A stretch of 64,000 nt of DNA, from NCBI GenBank assembly GCA_963978895.1, contig OZ022238.1, positions 853,059-917,058 on the forward strand, in the 5' to 3' direction. Shown here in pieces: positions 10,389-22,384 of the stretch (position 1 is its first letter; every line of letters starts with the position of its first letter). The translations under genes and the position numbers were made by a program. The stretch is from Erpobdella octoculata. Lineage: Eukaryota > Annelida > Clitellata > Hirudinida > Erpobdellidae. The notes below the pieces were generated by a model that saw nothing but the letters and a program-made list of their open reading frames with translations, searched no databases and had not been told where the DNA came from.

Positions 10389-12806
10389 CAGATGGAGAAT
10401 AGGCGAGAGGGATAGAATAAGTAAAATTGAGTAAGAGGCTGGGGAGATAGAAAAATAATGAAAAAGATTGGGAGAGTGAAAAATAAAAAAGAAAGAGAGG
10501 GAGGGAGAGGGAGAGAGAGAGAGGAAAAGTGAAGGAGAGAGATAGAAATATAGAAAAAGAAAAGAAAGTGAGAGACAGAAAAAGAGAAAGAGAGATTGAT
10601 TGTTGCAAAAAAAATTGGCTTCGTGTCTGCTCTACTTCTTGAGGTAGGAAAATTTGCATAAACTTGCATCGTCAGGAGACGCCAGCAGCCTCTTTCTCTC
10701 TCTCTCTCTCTCTCTCTCTAGGGCGAGTGCAGAGTTAAGATAACAAATAAAAAACGGGTAAGTTGGAAGGGCAGGAAGAGGGTCAGAGAGAAAAGGGCAG
10801 CAAAAAAATTGCAGTAAAAGCTTCAGTTTTATGGATGGCGAGGAATGATTTTGAGTAAAACGTAGGGAAGGTTTTGGATGTATAATTTTTTTTTGTGGTA
10901 ACATTATTTTACGATATAATCAATTAATCTGGACGACAATGAAAACGATTCCAATCGTGTTTTTCATTCCAAATCCAGACAGTCGATGCAAGGCGGCAAC
11001 AGAAAGCGAAAGAAGAGAACCAGCATCGAGGTGACGATCAAGGGCGCCTTGGAGCATCACTTTTCAAGGCAGTCGAAGCCCACTGCGGCCGAGATAACGA
11101 GAATCGCTGACTCCCTGCAGCTGGAGAAGGAGGTGGTCAGGGTTTGGTTCTGTAACAGGAGGCAGAAGGAGAAGAGAATGACCCCGCTGGTGGCCATGAC
11201 CGGCCCCGACGGTACGATGGTCCCCGGGGAAGATCTGGTAAGAGTGTGGATATGTTTTATTGATTAGCAGAAAAAAGAATATCTATTATATTTAAAAAAT
11301 CTTTTTGTGTATTCAAATTTTGCTTTGGACAATGTCCCTTAGCCTTAGTGGGGAAAAAATCGGGGAGTGAAAAAACAGACATTTCGCCCCACTATGACCT
11401 TTTAATCCGTCAGCACGAGTCCCTAGTTCGAATAGACGTGTTCCCTTTATTAAAAACACTACCGGTTTGGGCTCGAACGAGGGTCGTTAAACACGTTACA
11501 AGACGGTCAGGTGTGGCTCGGGCGTTATTTCTTCTTAAACCTTCATGTCAAGTTGTCAGGCCGATCTATCTATCTATCTATCTATCTATCTAATCTATCT
11601 TTTTCCCACTATTCTTATTTACAGTGTAACTCTGGCCAGATCGGCGATGTTTACAGCATGTCGTCTGTCATGAAACAAGAGAAGCTCAGTCAGGACGACA
11701 GCTGCGACAGGAACGTCGCCGGCTACGTCGGCTACTTCGACGATCACTACGGCAAGACGCCCAGGGGCGACGAGAGCGTCGTCGAGCAGGGGGGCTATCA
11801 CTTCGACGCGAAAAAAATCAACTGCATGAAAATCGGAGGCGCTGGCGACAACGGCGACGACGACGACGATGAAGCCGTCGACAACTGCATGGGCATCAAC
11901 GGGAACCACCACTATCACAACAACAACAACACCGCCAACACAAACAATAACAACAGCTTGAACAGCAGTAACAGCAGTAGCTGCAGCAGCAACGTCAACT
12001 TAGCCGAGCCACCGTACAACAGCAGCACCAGGTATTCGCTATTCTCCGACTTCGGCCAGCATCCGCTCGCTTACGGAATGCCGAACCAGAGCCACGCTGC
12101 CTCCGTCTTCGAAAATTACTCTCACACCACCAACAACAACAACAACAACTATCTACTAAACAAATCTCCATACATCGGATTGTCGCCAGGCTCTGCCCTC
12201 AGCGCAGCTACGGCTGGCAGCGCAGTCTCAGCTGCCGGTCAATACGACAATTCGTCTTTGCCGACGACTCTTCCGTTTTCTACCTTCACCCTGTCGTCAC
12301 CGATGCCGAAGGTTTTCGACTCTCAGCCGCAAGCAGACTCTAAGCTCTTCCTCAACTCCATCAGCTCCACGGCCGGTCAGAATTTTCCAGGCGGCATCGG
12401 CGCCGTTCCTCTCGGCGGCTTCTACAACTCCGACTTCTCACGGAGCTCGGAAAGCTGCTCCCGCGCGCCGTTTTATTCGTACCCGGCGCTGGCGACCAAC
12501 TCGGCTGCCGTTCGGCTCGACAGCGCCGAAAACTACCTGGCCAAAGAGAATTCGAAAATCGACGATTTGATCACCTGTCTGGATCAGAACGTCGACGGTT
12601 TCAACGCCAGTGCCAGTGAAAAAGAAGAACACAGTCTAAAACCTTTCCAATTTTCTGCCAACGCTTCCAACAACAACAACAACAACTATCTCCAAGAGAG
12701 TAATTACTTCTCTCAGTACATTTCGGCGGCTTCGGCCGCGACCGCATCGTCCGCCGCGACGACCACAGTCATTGAAGTCGCCAATAAGACCCAAACGCAA
12801 CAGTAA
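7817..12806 (+). CDS. POU class III homeodomain transcription factor (Brn/vvl/ceh-6 type), 5' end missing
   Basis: Exons 7817-7864, 8074-9037, 10979-11237 and 11625-12806 join in frame (817 codons counting the stop, plus a partial codon at the 5' end; a first exon lies upstream, unless the Met in the first listed exon is the start). Residues 1-235 are a Gln/Ser/Pro-rich activation-like region. The POU-specific domain is at 8778-8984 ([16 protein letters not shown] ... [11 protein letters not shown]) and the homeodomain at about 11001-11186 ([11 protein letters not shown] ... [15 protein letters not shown]). Wording such as [12 protein letters not shown] and [17 protein letters not shown] matches class III and not class II. 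Expected role: nuclear factor binding octamer-like sites, patterning neural and excretory tissue in animals. An intron splits the linker between the two DNA-binding domains. After the homeodomain there is an exceptional ~400-residue tail rich in Asn, Ser and Ala. Confidence 0.95.
9038..10978. other. POU intron 2 (linker intron)
   Basis: 1.9-kb intron between donor CAG|GTAAGA and acceptor TCCAG. Holds a G+C-rich patch at 9601-9840 with several GCCGG-containing blocks, a polypurine tract at 10297-10590 and a (CT)n run at 10689-10720. Minus-strand Ser/Leu/Phe-rich frames here are shadows of the purine tract. Confidence 0.7.
10297..10590. repeat. (GA)n-rich polypurine tract in POU intron 2
   Basis: Nearly 300 bp of purine-only DNA; potential triplex-forming mirror-repeat DNA. 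Confidence 0.9.
11565..11601. repeat. (TATC)n microsatellite in POU intron 3
   Basis: Short CTAT tetranucleotide run 20-60 bp upstream of the acceptor of the last POU exon. Confidence 0.85.
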
Positions 12807-13043
12807 TAGTAATAGTACACAGAGTAGGCCTTTCGTAAAAACTTGAGATTTTGGTCTGCCTCACAGTTATCCGCATACGGGACTGGGTCCGCAGTCAGCA
12901 GCAGTTGGTACCTTCTTTTGCTGCTGCTGCCGTTTTGGCTGAACGGGGAATGCAGACACGTTATTATATTTAAACTTAAATTATTATCGCCTGAAATGTG
13001 AAAATATGTAAATATACGTGTGTGTTTTTAAATACACATTTTA

Positions 13044-13049
13044 AATAAA
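13044..13049 (+). promoter_or_regulatory. putative polyadenylation signal of the POU gene
   Basis: AATAAA 240 bp after the POU stop codon, in an AT-rich 3' UTR-like stretch. Confidence 0.5.
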
Positions 13050-13659
13050 TTTACAGCTATATATGTAATAATATATATATGTGTGTGTGTTATGATGATG
13101 ATGTTGATGACACCATCATCATCATCATAACTCGAAACTGCCTTATATTAAAAACAGCATTTTATAAAATTGCACCTTGTGCCGTTTTCCATCTTTATTA
13201 TTATTTTTATCATTATTATTATTATTGTTATTATTATTTGAGGTTTGCATTAATCGAAGTGTCTTCATGTATGTGTATGTATATATAAATATAAATATAA
13301 ATATATATGTGTATTATGTGTAACATGTAATGTAACGTAATTTAAGAGGGTTCGCTTCGTCTTCCTGAAAATGGACGATATTAATTTCAATTTCTCGGAA
13401 GCCATTTTTGAACTGTAGTATGTGCCTTGCGCGTGGTGGGTGGGTGGGTGTGTGCGCATAACAGCGGCCAATCATCTACTACTTCCGATCTGCTTGAATA
13501 ATTTTATTTGAAGTCTTTTTTTGTCATATCTCTGTTTCTATTTCTCTCTCTCTACTTTCTATGTCTCTTTTTTTTCTTCTTTTTTTTCGATTTTCGATTT
13601 TTTGTATCGGTATAATAAATTTTTTTTATAGATCTTCGGATTAAATACCCTAAATAATT

Positions 13660-13762
<103 letters not shown>

Positions 13763-14263
13763 TTTTTATATTTTTAGTTAATTTTGTCATGTTTGTTCAT
13801 AAAAGAATCAGCTAAAATGTGTGCAATGATCTTTCTTTGTTCCAGTATGAACAGAAGTTCGACAATTTGTATTTGTAAATTATTAATAATTTCGTCGCAT
13901 TCTTCGATCTTGATCTGAGACACAAGTTTTCACGGAGACTATCTCGTGTTACTTCCAATCTGGAGACCTGTCAACCGCTTATATGTTTATATAAAGCGAT
14001 TTTAACTTGCATAATGACTTTTATCATATATATATATATATATATATATAGATATATATATAGTGTGGTTTTTTCAACTATAGTTGTGTTCTTTTTTTTG
14101 TTTAATTTTTTAAATCATAAAAAGTTGTAAGTACCTAATTGCAAATGGGAATTTGTTTTCTTTCTTTTTTTTTCGAATTTGTGTTGCATCATAAAATTTC
14201 ATCGTCGTACAACACAAGGAGTGCCTTATGATTGTTTTCATGTAATTATCACCATCATACTTA

Positions 14264-14536
<273 letters not shown>

Positions 14537-14937
14537 GTTTAATTGTTTGTTTTCTTCTTTTAAATTGTATTCCAACGTGCCTTGGATATATTCGTCCATC
14601 GATAGATGTCAAACGAGAAGTTAACATTATTTTATGTTATTCGCACGATCCGTTCGTTTGTACATCATCATCATCAGGATCAGTTTGTTCAAATAAATTT
14701 GAAGAAAAAAATAATAAATGTATTAAAAAAAAACATAAAAAAAATGACTTTGAATGTAAAAAAAAAACAATTGAAAGTCATCACGGATGCGGATCGTTGA
14801 GCAAAAAAACGACGCACATCCGCTCCGGAATCTTCGGATTTTTCAGGCACCGGAGTTCTGGAAATGTCTGGAATGGTAATTTATAGAATAGAATAGGATA
14901 GGATGAATATTACTCCGCCTGTCATGTAATTAGTAAG

Positions 14938-15150
14938 CGGTACCTACCTACCTACCTGCCTCCCTCCCTACCTACCTACCTACCTACCTACCTACCTACC
15001 TACCTACCTACCTACGTACCTACCTACCTACCTAACTACCTACCTACCTACCTACCTACCTACCTACCTACCTACCTACCTACCTACCTACCTACCTACC
15101 TACTTACCTACCTACCACCTACCTACCTACCACCTACCTACCTACCCATC
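14938..15150. repeat. (TACC)n microsatellite
   Basis: TACC tetranucleotide array with small interruptions; same motif as the larger array at 17083-17735. Confidence 0.97.
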
Positions 15151-15479
15151 CACCCAAAGGCGATTTGCATAAACTAAAATGTTGCTGAATTTAAAAATCT
15201 GAAACGTTAAATAAAAGAAAAAAAAGTTTTATAAGTTCTTAAGTATAACGTTTGCGTATTCTTTTGCATTTCATTCCGTCAAAGGTTGTCTTAATTGCTT
15301 GACTGCGACTATAAATGCCAACTCAATAAAAATTAATCGTCACAACTCAAATTCCACTCTCTCTCTTCTCGGGACATTCTGAAAATAGAATAAATAAATC
15401 TGCAATCTTCAATTGAAACTGATTAATAATAATTTTATTAATTCCTTCTTCTACTCATTTCTCGGCGTCCCGTCAAAAT

Positions 15480-16045
15480 GCCGAAGGTTATATACTTATA
15501 TACCGCTTCAATTTGTTCGGGGGTAGGGAGGGTAGGGAGGGATGAAGGAAATTGGGGGGGGGGGTCCAGGAGTGGGGGGTGAAGGGGAGCGGCGGGCCGG
15601 ACGTCGCCGCCGTTTCCGCTCCGACGTAATTACAATATCCCCCAGAGTCGTTAACTGACGTCAATTACCATGCCGCGTAAATTAATTGTTACCTTTTTTT
15701 TTACTTTAAAGAAGAAGAATAATAAAAAGCTAACCCCGAAGGCGAAAGATTGTATCTGTCGACCGTCCCCCTCCCACGATCGAATGAATGAATATATGTT
15801 TAAGCGGTCATCGGGTCGCGAGCGATCTCCCCTGGGATGGGCTGCTTCTAATTACGGCGACACCCCGGGCCGGACGATAAAATGGCCACCCGCGGGGCCG
15901 ATCGGGCCGAGCTGTCGCCTGCTTGATCGATGTCAATATTTGCCTTCGTCTTGTTTCATTACTATTCTGGAATCTGGAATCTGCTTTCGTGTCGTCGCGG
16001 GGTTTGTGGAAATCACGCTTGCCGAAGCATTCCGACCGTCAATAT
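15480..16045. other. GC-rich, non-repetitive island downstream of the POU gene
   Basis: The base composition is unlike its surroundings: G-runs at 15520-15590, then CpG-rich DNA with TAATTA and ATTAATT core motifs (15631-15692, 15849-15854). A 127-codon plus ORF (15670-16053) crosses it but shows no recognisable domain. A distal enhancer or promoter of a gene missed by me is possible; a coding role is unsupported. Confidence 0.35.
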
Positions 16046-16159
16046 ATATATAATATAGTGAGTCAGCCAGTGACTTGTATACCTATATATTTCCCGTTTC
16101 TACAAATACCTATTAGAGGTGAAAGTAGTTGACTCTGAGTTGATTATAGATATATATCG

Positions 16160-16375
16160 CAGAGGTAGACATGGGTTTGGGTTGACCCATGGGTTGGGTT
16201 GACCCATGGGTTTGGTTGACATGGGTCCAATTTATTGAATCATGCGTGGGTTTGGTTGAAATGAAATTAAAAAACAATTATTTAAAAAAAAAACTTTTTA
16301 ACTGTTTGTCGGGTCGGGTTGGGTCACCGAAAATGGACCCGTGTTCCTCTCTTAGTTGTCGCACGTGTATGATTG
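16160..16375 (+). mobile_element. short DNA element with GGGTTGGG subrepeats, copy 3
   Basis: Starts GCAGAGGTAGACATGGG, contains the doubled GGGTTGACCCATGG palindromic block and an AT-rich middle, and ends AAAATGGACCCGTGTTCCTCTC. Same family as 5109, 6130 and 20163. Confidence 0.5.
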
Positions 16376-16793
16376 AGTTAACTAGTTAACTTAACTGTTG
16401 ATGTCACGATTTGAATACTTGTCAGGTGATATCGAGCTAAGCTGTGGAATTTCTTAACCATATTTTTTTCTTAAGAATTTCACGTACGACATCTTACGAG
16501 AAAGTTTTTTTTTATTACAGATTAATACACACAAGTCAAATGAAACTTAATCGTTGCTCTTATTATTATTATAGATTAATACGCAAGTTAATTGTATCAT
16601 TATCATTATTATTATTATAGATTAGTCGGCAAGTTAACCTGATGTTTACTTAAACTTTCCAGTAGGTATAATACTAATCAATTCCTTACTAATCGTCCGA
16701 GACCCTGATTAGCTTAGCGGAAACCTCAAAGACGAATCCGAGATACCGCTCGTTTTAATCAGCCGAGTTTCTCAACGTTACCAGAGCGATTAA

Positions 16794-16833
<40 letters not shown>

Positions 16834-17082
16834 TTTAATTAATCGATACGACCAATTAAACGATGATGAATTTATTTATTTATTAATATATTAATTAATT
16901 AATTAATTCAGACCCTCAACCGAAGGCATCTCCGTTCTGCCAAACCAAGCGGCACCGACCAGAAGCTGATATACTGCCCTCTAGAAATGACCGAGCCAGG
17001 ATTGATTATGCATGAATTTCTCGATCTGGTTCTCTCTACCCAGCCATGTACATTTGCTTGCACATACCTCTCTTTCTCCCTA
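16376..17082. other. AT-rich intergenic DNA with short ATT arrays
   Basis: Two imperfect repeats of an ATTATTATAGATTA block (about 16558-16626) and an ATT run at 16795-16830. No gene seen. Confidence 0.4.
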
Positions 17083-17735
17083 TCATCTACCTACCTACCT
17101 ACCTGCCTACCTGTCTGCCTGCCTACCTACCTGCCTACCTACCTGCCTGCCTGCCTACCTACCTACCTACCTACCTACCTACCTACCTACCTACCTACCT
17201 ACCTACCTACCTACCTACCTACCTACCTACCTACCTACCTACCTACCTACCTACCTACCTACCTACCTACCTACCTACCTACCTACCTACCTACCTACCT
17301 ACCTACCTACCTACCTACCTACCTACCTACCTACCTACCTACCTACCTACCTACCTACCTACCTACCTACCTACCTACCTACCTACCTACCTACCTACCT
17401 ACCTACCTACCTACCTACCTACCTACCTACCTACCTACCTACCTACCTACCTACCTACCTACCTACCTACCTACCTACCTACCTACCTACCTACCTACCT
17501 ACCTACCTACCTACCTACCTACCTACCTACCTACCTACCTACCTACCTACCTACCTACCTACCTACCTACCTACCTACCTACCTACCTACCTACCTACCT
17601 ACCTACCTACCTACCTACCTACCTACCTACCTACCTACCTACCTACCTACCTACCTACCTACCTACCTACCTACCTACCTACCTCCCTACCTACCTCCCT
17701 CCCTCCCTCCCTCCCTACCTACCTACTACCTCCCT
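17083..17735. repeat. (CTAC)n microsatellite, ~650 bp
   Basis: A very long CTAC tetranucleotide array, interrupted by CTGC and TCCC variants at both edges but essentially pure from about 17155 to 17680. The three open frames across it are artefacts. Confidence 0.98.
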
Positions 17736-18175
17736 AGCCTACCTGTCCACTACCCACCTAGATACCCTTACGTACAGCTTCATTAGCAATACAACTAGAA
17801 CCATCACCGCCACCACCATCATCATCATCATCATCAACATCATCAGATAAAAACGAATTTACCACACACACAAAAAATCCGCTAGAACATCCGCGATAAA
17901 TCGTTTACGCCGATAGTCATTAATTCATATTCAAAAAGTTATTATTACGAACTAATAAAAGTTCGTCCAACGCGTGGTGTTCCACAGCCGGGTACAAGAC
18001 TTTTTATGGATTTTTCGAGAGAAATTGTCGATAAATGAATTAAACTTTCTCATAAAATAGATCCCCCTACCCCCTCCCCCCCACCCCACACCGTCCCGGC
18101 CCGCCGGCCTATCGTGGTCTACCGATCGTTAAACGGAATAAAATGTTACACAGCCTATGACATCTTGCTTTCATA
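17736..18175. other. intergenic DNA with no gene seen
   Basis: Short CAT/CAC trinucleotide run at 17800-17845, AT-rich middle, and a C-rich patch at 18061-18110. Confidence 0.3.
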
Positions 18176-18179
18176 TGTG

Positions 18180-18535
18180 TATGTATGTTTGTATGTACGT
18201 ACGTACGTACGTAAGTGTGTGAGTGTGTTTATGTATGCGTTGTATGTATCTATGTATGTATGTATGTATGTATGTATGTATGTATGTATGTATGTATGTA
18301 TGTATGTATGTATGTATGTATGTATGTATGTATATGTCTGTGTGTGTATGTGTGTATGTGTGCTTGTTTATGCACGTGAGCGATGGTTTTGTTTCGTATA
18401 ATTTTGAATTCCGTTTATTCACCGGCTGGGGAAATACTGCGTGTGCGTGTGTGTGCGTGTGGTGTGTGTGTGCGTGTGTGGTGTGTGTGTATGTGTGTAT
18501 GTATGTATGTATGTATGTATGTATGTGTGTGTGAG
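18180..18535. repeat. (TATG)n and (TG)n simple repeats
   Basis: TATG array at about 18236-18333, then TGTGTG-rich DNA, a unique piece (18375-18440) and a second TG/TATG run to 18535. Confidence 0.93.
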
Positions 18536-18779
18536 TACTTCTTTAAACGGAAGAAATTGATCCGAGGACGCAAAAAGAAAAGAAACGAAACGCAATTAAA
18601 AATCATAAAAATCTAAGTTAATACAAAGAAATTGGACAACACTTCCGCGGACAAGATCTCGTAGTCGATTAGTCTGCATAGGGGGGGAGGCGGGGGCGAG
18701 GGAGCAAGAGGTAAGAGCAGAGGTAGAGGGGGTGGTGAGGTCAAACCGGGATACATGATACATGAGTTTGAAATTAAGT

Positions 18780-18986
18780 CGATTTTGTCCTTTTTTTTTT
18801 TTTTTTATAATAGTTTATAGTCCTTTACACCAGATGTTTTAAGACTGAAATGTCTGTATGTTGGAAGAACCTCAGTACTTCCTGTCGTGGATCATAATTT
18901 GATCCTTCTAACTTTTCCCTCCTCTTTTCTCCAAGCTTGGGACTGGCTTGCAAAAGCAAGGCGGAGTTGTGCCGATTTTGTCCTTT
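18780..18986 (-). mobile_element. poly(A)-tailed SINE-like retroelement with target-site duplication, copy 1
   Basis: A ~179-bp body lies between direct repeats CGATTTTGTCCTTT at 18780-18793 and 18973-18986. On the minus strand it starts near ACTCCGCCT, includes AAGCCAGTCCCAAGC, and ends in poly(A) (T run at 18791-18806). The same body with its own flanking duplication is at 56380-56590 (plus). The 3' part resembles 3' ends of RTE-type LINEs, so it probably moves by LINE machinery; I see no clear pol III boxes. Confidence 0.75.
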
Positions 18987-19039
18987 CTTGAACCCGTGTT
19001 TTTATAAAGTGGACACCACAAACCACCCCCTGACTGCAC

Positions 19040-19215
19040 GGGCCAATTTATTCGCGGTCCTGCCCGTTTCACTGGTCAAACTTTCAGGCCCGGCTCGTCT
19101 AATCTGTGCATGGACCAGCCCCGGTCCGTTTTTTAAAGGCCCTAAAACCCCTATACTCGGCACAAAAACCTCCCCCCCCCCGTTCTGGTCCGTTTGAAAA
19201 GCTTAAAATTAAGGT
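19040..19215. repeat. dispersed repeat with GGCCCG motifs, copy 1
   Basis: Contains repeated CCCGGCTCG/GGCCC blocks and a TGCAGTGCTCTAA end. Related DNA is at 22455-22790 and 45420-45570. Confidence 0.5.
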
Positions 19216-19544
19216 TCGGTTCGTGCAGTGCTCTAATAACAATAGATACAGACGTACATGTAAATAATCGCGGTTAGTTTAGGGGGTCCGTGATTGGTCT
19301 GTCTAGGTGGGGCAGGGTTAACGGAATTTTATTTTGACAGCCCTGAACTCAATCAAACACACACACACAAACACACACACACATACAGATATAAACATAA
19401 GCAATACACAATTATTTACGCGCGCACAAAACCTTTTGTAACAATTTACGAAGTTTTGCGGCGACTCATTGTTGAGGAGAAACACGTGTAACCTGTAATT
19501 ACCGAACCTCTCTCCGTGGATATTAACTTTCTGACCCTTCAGCC

Positions 19545-19557
19545 CTCTCTCTCTCTC

Positions 19558-19644
<87 letters not shown>

Positions 19645-19652
19645 TTCTCTCT
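19545..19652. repeat. (CT)n microsatellite
   Basis: About 100 bp of CT. A second CT-rich tract is at 19860-19935. The DNA between holds nothing else I can support. Confidence 0.95.
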
Positions 19653-20154
19653 CTGTGTCTGTCTATTTAGTTTCTCAATCTGTATGATATGCTGATATTC
19701 TTTTTAATTAGTTTATATATAGAAAAAATTTTTGTTATGCTTGTTTGTGCTCTATGAACTCGAAAGGTCAAACGTTTGCCGTTTAGCTTGCTCAATCGAA
19801 ACGAAGCGAAGGCTAGCGGGCATAACTCACTAGACTTTCATTCATTTTTCTACTAAATTCTTTCTCTCTCTCTCTCTCTATCTCTCTCTCTTTCTCTCCC
19901 TCCCTCTCTCTCTTTCTTTCGTTCTTTCTCTTTCGTTATTTATGCCACATAATTTGCGGCAAGTCAACCTGACCAGATCAAACTGTTTCTAACTAGCTCT
20001 TTCACTGGTTTGTAAAAACTCCAAGCAAATCTCCATCCTTAAAAATAACAATTTAGTCGATAGAATTCAACTATTTTCCTCCTTTTTCGAAGGCGGTTAC
20101 CAGGAGTACAGGTTCCGTTAGCTGAATTTTGGAATTTTTTTTTCGCATATTTGA

Positions 20155-20400
20155 AAGAAAAGAAAGAGGTGGATACGGGTCCATTTTTGACGGTCCAACC
20201 CAACCTACCGCTTAACCCATTCCAACCCACAGTTAAACATTTTTTTGTTAATAAATTTGTTTACATTTTTTTCATTAACCCAACCCAAACCAGGCATTGT
20301 GTGTCAAAAAATTGGACCCAACTCAACCCAACTCAACCCAAGCCGATCCAACCCAATCTAACCCATGGGTCAACCCAACTCTTGCCCACCTTCTTCTGAA
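20155..20400 (-). mobile_element. short DNA element with GGGTTGGG subrepeats, copy 4
   Basis: Starts AGAGGTGGATACGGGTCC, is full of CCAACCCAACC blocks, and ends with ACCCATGGGTCAACCC. Minus-strand relative to the copy at 16160. Confidence 0.5.
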
Positions 20401-21134
20401 CCACTCTAAACCATGTTAGTTTACTTTAATTTAATTTATCTTACTTTATTTTACACATTTTTTCAACCCTGAAAAAATAATAATATACAAAAATTTGTTG
20501 AAAACAATAAAAAAACAAACAGAGAAGACTCTAATTTGAATATTTAAACAAATATATCCAATCTTAGTGTGCTGTTTAAAGATATACATGGTTTTTGAGA
20601 TTTTTCATTTACCTGCATCTGTACTTTTTGACAATAATATAACTAGTTTAACTATACTAAAGATAAATCATTTAAATAAACATTTAAGTCCCTAGGTGGC
20701 AGCCGTATATAAACACACCTTGTATTAACGTTATGCAAGTTTTCTTGTGGTCCCCTTATTTCTTTCGCTGTTGCTGCCATCTGTCTGAGTTGTTTATAAA
20801 GTTTTTTTTGACTAGGCGATAAATTTAAAAAGAAAAATTTTCCCAAGTACTAGTCATACTCATAGAGGACAATTAAACTGTCATTTAGAAATACGACTTA
20901 TCAATACCGAGAATATTAGCCTTTAAGCGGCTTCTGTTGCACACGGCGCTATATAAATTTTCGTTTTTAATAATAAAATGATATCGTACTTGTTGGCCAG
21001 TTTACAAAACAACCAGAGATAGTCATTTATAGACGTCTACCCACACCCTTATGGACGCCGGTGACGCCGGCGGAGCCCAATAACCCTCTTTGCACTCCTC
21101 TAAACCTCTGACCTCTTTGCATCATAGCCGGTCA
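20401..21134. other. AT-rich intergenic DNA with no gene seen
   Basis: No recognisable coding or RNA feature. A GACGCCGGTGACGCCGG block at about 21054-21071 resembles the GACGCCGG piece of the tRNA-SINE. Confidence 0.3.
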
Positions 21135-22014
21135 GCGAATATACAAGCCGCCTCGGAAACTTCCACTTGCATATTAATTAGTGTGCTATATATAGACTGA
21201 GTGAAAGCTTCACCTAATTTAAGTCGTGAACGCTTCCACATTTTATAGTCATTTAAAAGTTTCTCATATTTGTCATGTTTACATATCAAGTATTTAGGAG
21301 AGTGGTATAAGTTGTTTTATAAATGTTATATTGTTTCTATCTTCATTTTGAAAATTATGACAAGGAAATATAAAGCAGTGCTTCATTGTCTATGTCTTCA
21401 GAATTTCTTTGAAATTAGGAACATTTCTAAATCGATTCATTTCAAAGTAAAACTTTAAATAACTATTACTGTGTTAAACAGGTTATAGATGTGTTTAGCT
21501 TAAAACAAGAATATAGCATAACAAGATTTCAAGTGGTTTAGATAGAGTAGCTACAGAATGAAATTTAACATAACATGGTTTAAAGTGGTTCAGTGTGACA
21601 ACCACTACAAAATAAAGTTGAAAGTGACCCTTAAGCAGAGATTTTTCAGTAGCTTGGCTGTCAGCTTAGTGGCTTAAACAGTAACAGTAAACCATCAGAG
21701 TAGAAGTTCAAGATAACTCATTTCTTAGCCATACTTTGGCTTCTTTGTTGGGGACCCTCGAACATAGTTTTGAGTCGTCTGCAAAATTTGAAAACCCAAG
21801 TTTTAGTGAACTTTAACTTTAATGACAAGTGTTTCGGAGAAAAAATTTTGTGCAGAGCAGTTGAGCGCAGTGTAAACATTTCAAAAATACACTAAGCACG
21901 TGATTGGCATTTCCATTGACGACTAGTGCAGAATTAACATAGCCAGTGCTGTTCTATATATAGCACACTAATTAATATGCAAGTGGAAGTTTCCGAGGCT
22001 GCTTGTATATTCGC
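21135..22014. mobile_element. element with 61-bp inverted terminal arms
   Basis: The arm 21135-21195 is repeated in inverted orientation at 21954-22014 with a single mismatch, enclosing about 758 bp of AT-rich DNA without a transposase ORF. This looks like a foldback element or a non-autonomous DNA transposon. Flanking duplications were not identified. Confidence 0.6.
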
Positions 22015-22184
22015 AGCCGGTCATGGTTTGCAGCCGTTGTTTCACGCAGAAGACATTCAGATATAGGTACGGCCATTGCGATCTCGATCAGGCTGCTGAG
22101 CTTTATCGTCTCTGGTCTCGATCTGTGTTGACGACATTTATCATTAAACCCAAAGAAATCAGAGTTTGTTATCTGGTTCACCAG

Positions 22185-22355
22185 CCAACGGTTAAAAAAT
22201 TAGATAAAAAAGTGTTATTGAGTTATATTAAAAGACTGGTTAAAAAAATAATTTTTTAAAAGAATGCGAAAGTTATCCGAAGTCGTCTGCTTCCGGATCA
22301 CAGGTGGGAGGGCAATCCAGGTGGGGGGGACCAGCAATGTGGAAGGATCGGAAGT
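22185..22355 (+). repeat. dispersed repeat, copy 1 (second copy at 27115)
   Basis: AAAAAGTGTTATTGA to GAAAGTTATCCGAAGTCG and a GGA-rich end are repeated at 27115-27245 with about 85-90% identity by eye. No coding sequence. Confidence 0.65.
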
Positions 22356-22384
22356 AAATTTATTAAGCACCTTTATTATTACTA

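Noticed and set aside
16987..17850. 287-codon Leu-Pro-Thr-Tyr ORF
   Set aside because: It is the (CTAC)n microsatellite translated; no non-repeat coding sequence of length.
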